64,000 nt of DNA from Gemmatimonadaceae bacterium (lineage in GTDB: Bacteria > Latescibacterota > UBA2968 > UBA8231). The stretch is taken from assembly GCA_026706075.1 (NCBI GenBank), contig JAPOZM010000055.1, forward strand, positions 62,001 through 126,000, written 5' to 3'. This document shows, piece by piece, positions 1 to 11,808 of the stretch. The position numbers and the translations under genes are program-made. The notes beneath the pieces are model-generated. The model was not told the DNA's origin. It did not search any database and worked only from the letters and a program-made list of their open reading frames with translations. Positions within the stretch are counted from its first letter, which is position 1, and the number at the start of each line of letters is the position of its first letter.

Positions 1-146
1 GCCAGGAGGAAGAGGCCCTGGAACAAGGGGGGATGGTAGAAGAGTAGATCCGTGCCCCAAAGTGGGCCGGACCGCCAGACAAGAGGCAGAACGTGGAGAG
101 CCAGGAAGACAGCTGCGACAAGTGCGGATCTGGTCACGCCGCGGGG
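1..146. other. Window edge; possible tail of an upstream gene
   Basis: Plus-strand frame 3 reads 14 codons rich in Glu (ending Met-Val-Glu-Glu) before a TAG at 45-47, which could be the last residues of a gene outside the window. The remaining ~100 bases before the convergent ankyrin gene show no hairpin or coding signal I can support. Confidence 0.15.
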
Positions 147-1211
147 TCAACCTCGCTTGAAGAACAGGCAGTCCCTGCGCGCCACCTCCAGCGGCGTCTT
201 CCCCCGGCGGTTGGGGATGCGCACGTCGGCGCCGAGCACGATCAGGATCTCCGCCTTCTCGAGGTCGCCCCCGTACATCGCCTGGTGCAGCGGCGTCCGG
301 CCCTTCCTGTCCTGGGCGTTCAGGTCCGCGCCCTTCCCGGCCAGCAGCCACAGCATCTCGGCGCCGGCCATGTGCAGGGGCGTCCGCCCGGAGACGGTCT
401 GAGCGCCGACATCCGCTCCGTGGTTCAGCAGCCACCGGGCGCAGCGGAGTGCGCCGCCGCGTGCGGCCCAGTGGAGGGGGGTCATCTCCGCCTCTCCCAA
501 GGACCGCGCCACGCCGGGCTCTTCCCGCGCACACTCGCGCAGGCGGTCGAGGTCGTCGCGGGCGCTGGCGGAGAAGGCGTCATAGTGGGCGCCGTGGTCA
601 ATCAGGGCCCGGGCGATTCCGTCGCGGTTGCTCCGGCCGTAGACGCAGGCCTCCTGCAGGGCGGTGCACCCGCGCTCGCCGTTGCCCTTGAACTTCACCT
701 CGGGGTCGGCGCCGTGCTCCAGCAGCAGCCGGGTGAGGGCCTCGCCGTCCCCCTCGTCTCCCCCCTGGACGGCCGCCCAGTAGAGGAGGGAGACGTTGTC
801 CGGCCAGCCGGTGTGCGGGTTGGAGGTGCTCCTGGGGTCGGCCATGCCGCGCTCGAGGAGGATGCGCAGGTTGTCGGTGGAGACCGCCCAGGCGGCCTCG
901 TGGACGATGTCGTACTCGGACTCCTCTGCCACCGAGAACACCAGCCCCCGGTCGAGGAGGAACTCCAGGGCCGGCGCGCAGCCGCGGCGGAAGGCGGCGA
1001 TGTTGAGCACGGCGGGGCCGATCGTCTCCAGCAGCGAGGGATGGCGCTCCACGAGGGCGGCCATGCGCTCCACGTCGCACTCGCCGCTCCAGCGGTCCGA
1101 GGAGTGGCGAACGGCGGCGTCCACGAACTCCTCCTCGACCGGTGTCAGCGGGCGTTCGTGGTCCGACATCCAGGCCTGTCTCCAGAAGGCGGCGGTCTCT
1201 CTGCGGTCCAT
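147..1211 (-). CDS. Ankyrin-repeat protein (paralogue 4 of 4)
   Basis: Predicted 354-residue soluble protein without signal peptide or membrane segment. The N-terminal ~75 residues share a pattern with the two paralogues at 2403 and 3529 (LT..E..F, then CDV.RM..LL...PSL..T.GP). Helical ankyrin repeats follow, clearest in the C-terminal half (TPLHWAARGGALRCARWLLNHGADV, TPLHMAGAEM, TPLHQAMYGGDLEKAEILIVLGADV). Ankyrin repeats bind other proteins; no enzyme domain is visible, so the role is unknown. The start at 1211 has an AAAGGGG stretch 11 bases upstream; a second Met 14 codons in is possible. It lies 27 bases downstream of the Cache-domain gene, so the two may be cotranscribed. Confidence 0.9.
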   Translation of the reverse strand: MDRRETAAFWRQAWMSDHERPLTPVEEEFVDAAVRHSSDRWSGECDVERMAALVERHPSLLETIGPAVLNIAAFRRGCAPALEFLLDRGLVFSVAEESEYDIVHEAAWAVSTDNLRILLERGMADPRSTSNPHTGWPDNVSLLYWAAVQGGDEGDGEALTRLLLEHGADPEVKFKGNGERGCTALQEACVYGRSNRDGIARALIDHGAHYDAFSASARDDLDRLRECAREEPGVARSLGEAEMTPLHWAARGGALRCARWLLNHGADVGAQTVSGRTPLHMAGAEMLWLLAGKGADLNAQDRKGRTPLHQAMYGGDLEKAEILIVLGADVRIPNRRGKTPLEVARRDCLFFKRG

Positions 1212-1238
1212 GGCGATGCTGATCCCCTTTCGCGATGT

Positions 1239-2270
1239 CTAATGCCCTTTCAAGCTACCCCACGAAGTGGGCGCAACATTCGTCTGTCCTGCCAGATAGA
1301 TGCCGGAGCCGATGACGGCCTTCTGGTCCGAGTTGGCCACCGAGAAGCCCACCGCGTAACCGAGCTTCGGCGAACCGGTGTCCTCGTCTCCCTCGATGGT
1401 GGGGTCGTCGTAGTAGTACTGCAGGAACTTCCTACCCTCGCGCCGCGCACCTCCGATCAGCTCCTCGGCGAACCGCACTCCGTTGATATCCGTCCTCGTC
1501 AGGTCTGTTTCCTTGCCTTCGCGGAACGGCTCGGTTGCGTGAAACAGGATGATGCCCGAGCCACTGACGACCCACAGGTAGATGGAGCCTGACTTCCAGT
1601 CCCCGCCTTCCACCCGGAAGGCGTTCCTGATCCCGGTGAGGGCGCTGTAGCCTTCGGACTGGACGGCTTCGGCGTACACCTTGGCCGCTTCCTCGACGAA
1701 GGTGATGAGTGTCTCGCGGTCCACGACCTGCGAAGCGGTGACGGCGGGCTTCGGCAGATCTGCGGTCTGGATCGGGACATGGGAGACGTCCTGCGAGTAG
1801 CCGCCGACCAGCACGAACTGTCTGCCGGTGATCCCGGAGGTGTATTCGACCGCGTATGCCGTCTTCGCCTCCCCGTCGTGGTATTCGACGAAATCGCCGC
1901 CTCGGGCCGCGGCCGCGAGGAGCTCCTCGACGACCTTGAGGCCGTTGTCGTCCTCGACGCCGATCAGATTCTTGCTCTCCGCCTCGCGATCGTTCCCGTG
2001 GATGAACGGTTCCCCGCTCTTGAGGAAGATGATGAGGAACATCGATCCGGACTTCCAGGGGCCCTCCGTCCTCAGCCTGTCCCTGAGCTTGGCTCCTTCG
2101 TTTACGTCCGTGATCGCCTCGATTTCCGCCTTCGCCCCTTCGACGAAGGCCTGGAGGGTTTCATTGTCCACGACCTGGTCGGCAGTCGTCTGGGCCTTGG
2201 CAGCCCCGCTCGCCAACATGACCAATGCCAGAGCGGCAAGGGCCGGCGCTGCTTTGAGGTTGAGTCGCAT
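1239..2270 (-). CDS. Secreted protein with two tandem Cache-like domains
   Basis: 343 residues. A signal peptide (about residues 1-26, ending Ala-Lys-Ala-Gln) leads into two homologous halves, roughly 28-165 and 172-335. Each half begins with a V(V)D.ETL..FVE.A segment, continues with a W-K-S-G-S core, and ends in a glycine-rich strand resembling the sCache_2 fold. Cache domains normally sense small organic ligands in the periplasm as part of chemoreceptors or histidine kinases. Here there is no transmembrane helix or signalling output, so it may be a free periplasmic ligand-binding protein. A GGAGGG directly before the Met at 2270 decides this start over the Met at 2285. It has its own promoter-like sequence and sits between ankyrin genes. 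Confidence 0.82.
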   Translation of the reverse strand: MRLNLKAAPALAALALVMLASGAAKAQTTADQVVDNETLQAFVEGAKAEIEAITDVNEGAKLRDRLRTEGPWKSGSMFLIIFLKSGEPFIHGNDREAESKNLIGVEDDNGLKVVEELLAAAARGGDFVEYHDGEAKTAYAVEYTSGITGRQFVLVGGYSQDVSHVPIQTADLPKPAVTASQVVDRETLITFVEEAAKVYAEAVQSEGYSALTGIRNAFRVEGGDWKSGSIYLWVVSGSGIILFHATEPFREGKETDLTRTDINGVRFAEELIGGARREGRKFLQYYYDDPTIEGDEDTGSPKLGYAVGFSVANSDQKAVIGSGIYLAGQTNVAPTSWGSLKGH

Positions 2271-2297
2271 CGCGTTTCCCTCCATTGGTGAAAAATC

Positions 2298-2327
2298 AAT
2301 GTATCCCGCATTTCACGAGATATGCAA
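2298..2327 (-). promoter_or_regulatory. Sigma70-like promoter for the Cache-domain gene
   Basis: Reading the minus strand, TTGCAT (2327-2322) is followed after 18 bases by TACATT (2303-2298). This places a start site near 2291, about 20 bases upstream of the chosen ATG and just before its Shine-Dalgarno. The short AT-rich patch stands out from the GC-rich surroundings. Confidence 0.5.
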
Positions 2328-2373
2328 ATCTGCCGCGTATGGGGTACGCACCTAGCAACGAGTTCCCCGTAGA

Positions 2374-2398
2374 GGAGTCCGGATCGAGGCCGGACTCC
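2374..2398 (-). terminator. Hairpin after ankyrin gene 2403-3524
   Basis: A perfect 9-bp stem (GGAGTCCGG at 2374-2382 and its complement at 2390-2398) with a 7-base loop lies 4 bases beyond the stop codon of the upstream ankyrin gene. No T run follows, so termination efficiency is uncertain. It separates the ankyrin run from the promoter of the Cache gene. Confidence 0.5.
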
Positions 2399-2402
2399 CT
2401 CC

Positions 2403-3524
2403 TCACCCCTGCCTGAGATACTTGCAGCCGAGCCGCGTCAGCTCGATCGCCGTCTTGCCGCCGCGGGTCCGCACCCGCGTGTCGGCTCCCAGCACGATGA
2501 GCGCCTCCGCCGCCTCGACCTCGCCGAGGTAGGTGGCGCGGTGGAGGGGGGTCCGCCCCTTCCTGTCCTGCGGATTCAGGTCGGCGCCGTACCCGGCGAG
2601 GAGCCAGACCATGTCGTCGAGGCCCCACTCGGCGGCTATGTGCAGGGCCGGGCGGCCGGTGAGCGACTCGGCGTTCACGTCGGCGCCGCGGTCCAGCAGC
2701 CACCTCGCGCACTCGGGGGACTGGCCGCGCACCGCCCAGTGCAGGGGGGTCAGGTCGGCGGCGCCCCGGCTCTCGATCACCGCCGGGTCCTCGGCCGTCA
2801 GCGTCCGCAACCGGTCGAGGTCGCCGCGGCCGCACGCGGAGAAGACGTCGTAGTAAGCCCCTTCCGAGAGCAGGAACTCGGCGAACCTCATGCCCTGGGC
2901 CCACCGCTCCGGGTTGTGCCAGGGCAGGCACCCCCCGCCCATGGGAGGGGCCACCGCGTTCTGCAGCGCCGTCCGGCCGCTCTCTTCCTCGAAGGGGAGT
3001 TCCTCGTCGGGGTCGACCCCGTGCTCCAGGGCGAAGCGCGCGTACTCCAGGGGCCGGTAGATCGACATGCGGAGCAGGGTCGTCTTGTGGGGCCAGGAGA
3101 CCCACGGCATGTTGGCGAAGGAGGCGTCGGTGACGCCGGCCTCGAAGAGGGTCCGCAGGGTCCGGAAGTTCCCGCAGTAGAAGGCCCCCGAGACCGCCTC
3201 GTGATTCCCCTTGCCGGCCAACCCGGTCTCGCAGTCGTAGAGGGTGCGCACCCCGCGGTCGAGGAGGAAGAGGACGGCGTCGTGGGTGCCGTGGTAGGTG
3301 GTGGCCATCGACAGGGCGAGGGAGCCGACCGTGTCGATGAGCGACGGCTGCTCGCGGAGGAGGGACTTCATCCGGGAGACGTCGCAGGTGGCGTGGCACT
3401 CGTCGGCGGCGCCATGGGCGGAGGCGATGGCGAACTGCCGCTCGCGGTCGGTCATGCCGCGGCCTTCGCGCAGCTGGAAGGCGCCCTCCATCTTGGCCAG
3501 CAGGTAGGAGTCGTCCGTAGCCAC
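2403..3524 (-). CDS. Ankyrin-repeat protein (paralogue 3 of 4)
   Basis: 373 residues from a GTG start preceded by AAGGA 8 bases away. The N-terminal third is the paralogue-specific segment (MTDRERQFAIASAHG, then CDVSRMKSLLREQPSLIDTVG). The remainder is ankyrin repeats, the last three being canonical (TPLHWAVRGQSPECARWLLDRGADV, ALHIAAEWGLDDMVWLLAGYGADL, TPLHRATYLGEVEAAEALIVLGADT). No export signal. It starts 4 bases after the stop of the next paralogue upstream, indicating cotranscription. Similarity to the neighbour at 3529 over the whole length implies local tandem duplication. The function is not recognisable beyond protein binding. Confidence 0.9.
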   Translation of the reverse strand: MATDDSYLLAKMEGAFQLREGRGMTDRERQFAIASAHGAADECHATCDVSRMKSLLREQPSLIDTVGSLALSMATTYHGTHDAVLFLLDRGVRTLYDCETGLAGKGNHEAVSGAFYCGNFRTLRTLFEAGVTDASFANMPWVSWPHKTTLLRMSIYRPLEYARFALEHGVDPDEELPFEEESGRTALQNAVAPPMGGGCLPWHNPERWAQGMRFAEFLLSEGAYYDVFSACGRGDLDRLRTLTAEDPAVIESRGAADLTPLHWAVRGQSPECARWLLDRGADVNAESLTGRPALHIAAEWGLDDMVWLLAGYGADLNPQDRKGRTPLHRATYLGEVEAAEALIVLGADTRVRTRGGKTAIELTRLGCKYLRQG

Positions 3525-3528
3525 GCTG

Positions 3529-4674
3529 TCAGTCCTTCAGGAACTTGCAGTCGAAACGCGCCGACTGGAGGGCCGTCTTGCCCGTGCGCGTCTCCAGACG
3601 GGGGTCGGCGCCGAGCACGATGAGGGCCTCCGCCGCTTCGACCCGGCCCATGTAGGCGGCCCGGTGCAGGGGCGTCCGGCCCTTGGTGTCCTGCGGGTTC
3701 AGATCGGCGCCGTGCCCCGCCAGCAGCCAGATCATCTCGGTCAGCCCCCACTCCGCCACCAGGTGCAGGGCCGTGCGGCGCGAGACCGTCTCGGCGTTCA
3801 CATCGGCGCCCCGGGCCAGCAGCCACCGCGTGCACTGGCCGGCGCCGGCCCGTGCCGCCCAGTGCAGGGGGGTCATGTCGGCCTCTCCCGGGCGTGTGAC
3901 CGCGCCGGGGTCGCCGGCGGTTAGCGTGCGGACGCGGTCGAGATCGTCGCGCCCGCAGGCCGAGAAGATGTCGTAGAAAGCGCCATGGGAGAGGAGGAAA
4001 TCGGCGAACCGCATGCTCCGCCTCCATCCCTCGGGGTTGATCCATGGGGCGCTCGCCCCGTCGAAGGGCGGCGCCACGGCGTGCTGCAGCACCGTCGTGC
4101 CCCGCTCCCCGTTCCCGGAGATCGGCGCCTCGGGATCGGCGCCGTACTCGAGGGCGAACTCCGAGAACTCCAGCCGCCGGTAGACCGCCCAGTAGAGCAG
4201 GGAGGTGTTGCCGGGCCAACCGACATGCGAGGTGGCGATGACCGAGGCGTCGGCGAGGCCCGCGTCGAACAGGGTTCGCAGGATCCGGAACCGCCCGACC
4301 CGCGTCACCTGCTCCGCGTCCAGCTCCTCGTTTTCTCCCATGCCCACGTAGAAGGCGTGGGTGATCGGCTCGTGCTGCTCCTCTCGCGGCCGTCCCGTCT
4401 GACCGTCGTACAGCTCCCGGACCCCGCGGTCGAGGAGGAGACGGACCGCGTCGTAGCTGGCGCAGCCGACGGCCTGGTTGAGGGCGAGCGGGCCGACCGT
4501 GTCGAGCAGGGACGGCTGCTCGCCCAGCAGAGCGCGCATTCGGCCGACATCGCTGGTGGCGCCCCGGCCCCGTCCGTCCCCGCCGTGGCCTGCGGCGTGC
4601 AGGAACTGCACCTCCCGGTCCGTGAGCTTCCGGCCCTCCCGGCTCTCGAAGGCCCGGGTCAGCTTGTTGTCCAT
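3529..4674 (-). CDS. Ankyrin-repeat protein (paralogue 2 of 4)
   Basis: 381 residues. The ATG at 4674 has AAGGGG 5 bases upstream, and the gene overlaps the end of the preceding ankyrin gene by 16 bases, so translation is probably coupled. The N-terminal segment (LTDREVQFLHAAGHGG, DVGRMRALLGEQPSLLDTVGP) matches the 373- and 354-residue paralogues. At least five ankyrin repeats follow, including TPLHWAARAGAGQCTRWLLARGADV and TPLHRAAYMGRVEAAEALIVLGADP. It is cytoplasmic by sequence. No catalytic domain or toxin motif is visible. Confidence 0.9.
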   Translation of the reverse strand: MDNKLTRAFESREGRKLTDREVQFLHAAGHGGDGRGRGATSDVGRMRALLGEQPSLLDTVGPLALNQAVGCASYDAVRLLLDRGVRELYDGQTGRPREEQHEPITHAFYVGMGENEELDAEQVTRVGRFRILRTLFDAGLADASVIATSHVGWPGNTSLLYWAVYRRLEFSEFALEYGADPEAPISGNGERGTTVLQHAVAPPFDGASAPWINPEGWRRSMRFADFLLSHGAFYDIFSACGRDDLDRVRTLTAGDPGAVTRPGEADMTPLHWAARAGAGQCTRWLLARGADVNAETVSRRTALHLVAEWGLTEMIWLLAGHGADLNPQDTKGRTPLHRAAYMGRVEAAEALIVLGADPRLETRTGKTALQSARFDCKFLKD

Positions 4675-6043
4675 GGTTCCCCTTCTTGCGTGTCGAGATC
4701 CCTGGCGCGCCGTCCGCCGCGCTGCCGCAGGAAGTCCGCCACCGGGGCGGAGTCGATCTCCACGGCGTAGTCGAGGGCGGTCAGGCCCTCCGCCGACAGG
4801 GTATTGACGCCGGCGCCGTGGTCGAGGAGCAGCTCCATGGCGGGGATGTACTCCCCTGTGCGGGCGAGCTGCCGCGCCTCGACGCCGTCGGGGGCGACGA
4901 GGGACTGCAGGGTCGTGGTGCCGCCGCGGCTCCTGCCGAGGCGGTCGGGGTCCGCGCCGCGGCTGAGGAGGAGCCGCGCCACGTCGAACCGTCCGTGCCG
5001 CAGGTAGTGGAAGAGGAACGAGCGGCCGGGGATGAACTCCCCGTTCACGTCGGCGCCGGCGTCGATCAGGATCTCGGCGAAGGCGGGGTCCCCGGCCCGG
5101 GCCATCGGCGCCTGCCCGCGCCAGAAGGTCAGGGGGATCCCGTCCCGGCCGTAGGACTCGGCGTCGGCGCCGGGCTCCCAGCCGCCGGAGCCGGGATCGG
5201 CCCCGAGGCGCAGCAGCAGCGTCACCATCTCCAGGTCGCGGCTGCGGAGGGCGTGCATCAGGGGCGGTTCCCGCTCCGGGGCCAGGGGCCGGTTGACGAA
5301 CCCCGGGTCGGCCTCGGCGAGCTGCCGCACCTCGTCAAGCTTCCCCAGGCCGACGAGTACCTGCGGAGTTGGCTCAGCCCCCGCAGCGAGGAGGTGCCGG
5401 GCGACCTTCTCCCGGCCGTTGAAGACGGCCCACTCCAGCGGGGTCCGGCCCCGCAGGTCGTCGCGGCGGTCCAGGAGCCCGTCGCCGGCGGCCAGCTGCC
5501 GCTCGACCTCCTCCAGGTCGCCCACCGCCGCCGCCGAGTAGAGGTCGTGCCGGGCGCCGTGCCGCAGGAGCAGCTCGATCTTCTCCGCGTCGTAGTGGTT
5601 GATCGCCGCGTGCAGGGCCGAGCCCCCCGGACGCGATGGGAGGTTCGGGTCCGCACCCGCCTCCAGCAGCAGGCGCACCGTCTCGACCGTGCCCTCCCAG
5701 CAGGCCAGCACCAGGGGCGGCGCCCAGCCGTGGTTGCCCTCGTACCCGAGGGCGTCGACATCTGCGCCATGCTCGATGAGCAGCCGCAACAGCCCGGCGT
5801 GGCCGTAGGCGGCCAGGTGCACGGGGCGGCTCGTCTGATCCGGCGCGCGCTCACATCCGGCCGCGGTCCGTCTCGGGCCGCCGATCCACGCCCTGCCGTG
5901 CAGGTCCGCGTCGACGAGGCCTGGATCGGCGGTCAGCATCTCAGCGACGCTCTCGAGGTCGAGGCGGCTCACGGCCTGCACGAAGGGATGCTCAAGAGGC
6001 AGGGGTCCGCCCTCCTTCGCCCCGGGCTCCGGGGATGCCACCA

Positions 6044-6044
<1 letters not shown>
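4659..6044 (-). CDS. Ankyrin-repeat protein (paralogue 1 of 4, divergent)
   Basis: 461 residues, the longest of the four, with ankyrin repeats throughout (PVHLAAYGHAGLLRLLIEHGADV, PPLVLACWEGTVETVRLLLEAGADP, TPLEWAVFNGREKVARHLLAAGAEP, ILIDAGADVNGEFIPG). It lacks the shared N-terminal segment of the other three. The start is set by gene arrangement: ATG at 6044-6042 shares one base with the TGA of aceE (TGATG), a classic coupling signal. The open frame continues upstream inside aceE but that stretch is low-complexity antisense-like sequence. Soluble; binding partner unknown. Confidence 0.88.
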
Positions 6045-8713
<2,669 letters not shown>

Positions 8714-8732
8714 GGGCCGGCCCCCGGGGGAG

Positions 8733-9875
8733 TCACCCCCGCTGGCGGTAGACGCGCCCGTCCTTCACCACCGCCACCGGCTCGAGGTTGCGCGAGCCGG
8801 TGCGCGCCAGTCCGCGGGCGTCCTCCAGGTGGAAGCTCCCCTCCTGCATCTCGGCGACCACGGCGTCGCCCACGGCGCCGGGGGCCAGGGTGCCGAGATC
8901 GTTGCGCCGCAGCACCGCCGCCGCCGGCACGCTGGTCACCATGGCGATGACCTCGTCGAGGGAGAGGCCCAGGTGCAGGAACTTGGTCATCACGTTGGCC
9001 AGGTCGTACACGGGCCCGTGGAGGTTGTAGACGTGCAGGTCGGAGGAGATGGTGTGGGGCAGCACCCCCTGCTCCAGGGCCGCCTCCACCACCGGCCAGG
9101 AGAAGGAGCCGGCGCCGTGGCCCACGTCGAGGAGGACGCCGCGCTCGATCGCTTCACGCACCGCGGGGCGCACGCGGCCGCCGTCGTCGAGGATGCCGCA
9201 GGTGGAGTTGTGGAAGCAGTGGGTGAGGATGTCGTCCTTCTTCATCACCGCCAGGATGTCGTCGAGGCTCTCGCACCAGGCGGCCTGGGGGTGGATCATG
9301 ATCGGCAGGTCCACGGCGTCGGCCGCCTCGCGGGCCCGGTGCAGGGGCTCCAGGCCGGCCTCCTCGCCGACGATGGTGTTCCTCGTGAGCCGCGCCTTGA
9401 CGCCGATGAGCAGGTCGCGGTTGGCCTCGATCGTGCGGCGGCAGGCCTCGACGTCGGCCAGGTCCAGCAGGGAGAGCTCTCCCACCTTCGAGGTGATCAT
9501 GCCCTGGGAGGAGATGTTCAGCTCCGCCAGGATGCGGGTCTGCGACACCTCGATGACGAACTTGCGGAAGCCGGGGAAGATGTCGGCCCCGGCCGAGCCG
9601 GCGTCGACCACGGTGGTGGCGCCCCGGGCCAGGCAGGTCGGGTCGGGCTCGATGCCGTAGTGGGTGACGTCGGGGAAGACGTGGACGTGCACGTCGATCC
9701 AACCCGGGGTCACGTAGCGGCCCCCGGCGTCCATCACCACCCGGGCCTCGCCGGAGGGCAGGTCCTCCGCCACCTCGGCCACGGCGCCGCCGGCGAAGGC
9801 CACGTCGCGGCGGTCGTGGATCCCCTGGGCGGGGTCGACGAGGGTGCCGTTCTCGATGAGCAGGTCGTATTTCAT
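8733..9875 (-). CDS. Amidohydrolase/deacetylase-family metallohydrolase
   Basis: 380 residues, a TIM-barrel amidohydrolase of the dihydroorotase/D-aminoacylase-like group that hydrolyses amide or imide bonds with one or two metal ions. Visible landmarks are the N-terminal beta-sandwich (YDLLIENGTLVDP), the HxH metal motif in WIDVHVHVFPD, a Lys in GVKARL that could be carboxylated, His in IMIHPQ and THCFHN, and a late Asp in SSDLHVYN. The substrate cannot be deduced. GAGAGG precedes the ATG, and a promoter lies just upstream. It is the first gene of the run leading into aceE. Confidence 0.88.
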   Translation of the reverse strand: MKYDLLIENGTLVDPAQGIHDRRDVAFAGGAVAEVAEDLPSGEARVVMDAGGRYVTPGWIDVHVHVFPDVTHYGIEPDPTCLARGATTVVDAGSAGADIFPGFRKFVIEVSQTRILAELNISSQGMITSKVGELSLLDLADVEACRRTIEANRDLLIGVKARLTRNTIVGEEAGLEPLHRAREAADAVDLPIMIHPQAAWCESLDDILAVMKKDDILTHCFHNSTCGILDDGGRVRPAVREAIERGVLLDVGHGAGSFSWPVVEAALEQGVLPHTISSDLHVYNLHGPVYDLANVMTKFLHLGLSLDEVIAMVTSVPAAAVLRRNDLGTLAPGAVGDAVVAEMQEGSFHLEDARGLARTGSRNLEPVAVVKDGRVYRQRG

Positions 9876-9911
9876 GCAGGGGATCCTCTCGCGATTGGCT
9901 TGGGGAAAGTA

Positions 9912-9940
9912 GAATTAGCGGTCCCGTGTTGATCCGTCAA
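9912..9940 (-). promoter_or_regulatory. Sigma70-like promoter for amidohydrolase-aceE-ankyrin genes
   Basis: On the minus strand TTGACG (9940-9935) and TAATTC (9917-9912) are 17 bases apart, giving a predicted start near 9905 and a ~30-base leader. The -35 end abuts the Shine-Dalgarno of the divergent gene at 9952, so the two transcription units share this short interval. Confidence 0.55.
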
Positions 9941-9951
9941 AGGAGAGAGGC

Positions 9952-11808
9952 GTGATCCCCACCATCCAGGCTACGCGCCGGTGTGAGCCGCCGGCCTGGG
10001 CGCGGCTGCAGCGCCAGCTCCTGGCCACCATGTCCGAGGCGGCCCTCGAGGCCTCGGCCCGCTACAGCTTCCCCGACGGCACCGCCACCTTCGTCGACGA
10101 CGTGGACGACGGCTACGAGGCCCGCGCCGGGCGCGGCGCCCTCTACGCCCTCGGCGGTCACGACGACCTGCGCCGCATCGCCCGCCGCGAGTGGGAGGCC
10201 ACCACCCGCCTCTTCGACGACGCCGGCCCCGGCCGCGGGCACCCGAAGTACGTCGCCCAGCTCACGGACGAGTACTACAACCTCGCCAGGCCCTTCGAGT
10301 GGTTCCACCAGGGCGAGGGCAACCAGTCTCTCTACGAGCTGGCCCTCTCCGAGCCGGACTCGGCCGCCTTCCGCGAGAGAGCCGCCCGCTTCGCCGACCT
10401 CATGATCGACGAGTCCAACTACGATGCCGGCCACCGCGTCTTCCGCTCGCCCTTCCCTTCGAGCGCCGGCCCCCTGACCAGCGCCCGGGACCGCGTCGAC
10501 CTCGCCCGGGCCCACCTCACCTCCCTCTACCGCAGCGACCCGAGCAGCCCCGCCCTGCGCGCCTCCCTCCACCCCTTCGTGCGGGACCTGGAGGAGGACT
10601 GGCACGATGAGCCCGAGCGCCGCCGCCGCATCCTCGACCTCTTCGACCGCGTCGTCCTGGGCGGCGACGTGCCCACCAACCTGACCGCCGCCGGCCTGGT
10701 CACCCACGCCTTCCTGTTCACCGGGGACGACCGCTACCGCCGCTGGGTCCTCGACTACGCCCAGGCCTGGATCGAGCGCATCGACGCCAACGGCGGCATG
10801 CTGCCCGACAACGTCGGCCCCACGGGGCGGGTCGGGGAGCAGCGCCGCGGCCAGTGGTGGGGCGGCCTCTACGGCTGGACGAGCCGGTGGGCGGGGGACA
10901 TCAACTTCGGAGGCCCCACCGTGTCCGCCGAGTGCGCCATGCTGCTCTCCGGGGACAGCCGTTATCTGGAGCTGCTGCGCCGGCCCCTGGTGGCGCTGCT
11001 CGAGAGGGCCCGCACCACCGCCGAGGGCCGGCTGGAGCTCCCGAAGCGCATGGGCCCCGAAGGATGGACCGAGTGGGCGCCGCCGCGGCTGCTGGAGTTC
11101 GCCCACCTGTATCACGCCTCGATGAGCGCCGCCGACCGGGCCCTGATCGAACGCCTGCGCGAGGGCGACCCCGGCGGCGACTGGAACCACGTCGAGAGCC
11201 TCCCCGACCGCCGCAGCCAGCAGGCCGAGTACGCCCGGTTCCAGTACTACGACGGCCGCAACCCCGGCTGGCCCGAAGCGATCCTGGGCGCCGAGCTCGC
11301 CTGGTGCGAGAGCCACTTCGAGCGGATCCGAGCCGAGGACCGCGATCCCGAGACCCTCCTGCGCGAGAACCGGTGGCCACCGAACCCGGTGGTCACCAAG
11401 GGGCTGACCCAGGTGACCACCGGGGCGCCCCAGACCGTCTACAACGGCGGCCTCCTGCGCGCCACGGTGCGCCACTTCGACCTGGACCGCCGCCGGCCGG
11501 GACTGCCGCCCGATGTGGCCTGCCTCGTGGAGGGACTCTCCTCCGAGTCGGTGGACCTGCGGCTCGTGAACACCGGGCGGGAGCGCCGCCGGGTGCTGGT
11601 CCAGGCCGGCGCCTTCGGCGAGCACGAGTTCACCCGGGTGGAGGCCGGCGGGGAGAGCCTGCGGGTCGGGGGGCGCCACCTGGCGGTGGAGCTGGCGCCG
11701 GAGGCCGGGATCCTGCTGCGCGCCGGCCTGCGCCGCTTCGCCCGGACCCCCTCGTACGGGGCCGCCCTCGACCTGCTGAAGGGGGGACCCGAGGCATGGT
11801 CTGCCTGA
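9952..11808 (+). CDS. Unrecognised 618-residue protein, possible alpha/alpha-toroid saccharide enzyme
   Basis: GTG start with AAGGAGAG 7 bases upstream. No signal peptide is apparent. The protein is rich in Trp, Tyr and paired helices (residues ~30-480), and a beta-rich C-terminus follows (~490-618). That layout resembles six-hairpin glycosidases or heparinase-type lyases, but I see no diagnostic motif and do not assign an activity. Its last 13 bases overlap the start of the secreted GHL10-like glycosidase gene, so the two are likely cotranscribed and may act on the same saccharide. Confidence 0.85.
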   Translation: MIPTIQATRRCEPPAWARLQRQLLATMSEAALEASARYSFPDGTATFVDDVDDGYEARAGRGALYALGGHDDLRRIARREWEATTRLFDDAGPGRGHPKYVAQLTDEYYNLARPFEWFHQGEGNQSLYELALSEPDSAAFRERAARFADLMIDESNYDAGHRVFRSPFPSSAGPLTSARDRVDLARAHLTSLYRSDPSSPALRASLHPFVRDLEEDWHDEPERRRRILDLFDRVVLGGDVPTNLTAAGLVTHAFLFTGDDRYRRWVLDYAQAWIERIDANGGMLPDNVGPTGRVGEQRRGQWWGGLYGWTSRWAGDINFGGPTVSAECAMLLSGDSRYLELLRRPLVALLERARTTAEGRLELPKRMGPEGWTEWAPPRLLEFAHLYHASMSAADRALIERLREGDPGGDWNHVESLPDRRSQQAEYARFQYYDGRNPGWPEAILGAELAWCESHFERIRAEDRDPETLLRENRWPPNPVVTKGLTQVTTGAPQTVYNGGLLRATVRHFDLDRRRPGLPPDVACLVEGLSSESVDLRLVNTGRERRRVLVQAGAFGEHEFTRVEAGGESLRVGGRHLAVELAPEAGILLRAGLRRFARTPSYGAALDLLKGGPEAWSA

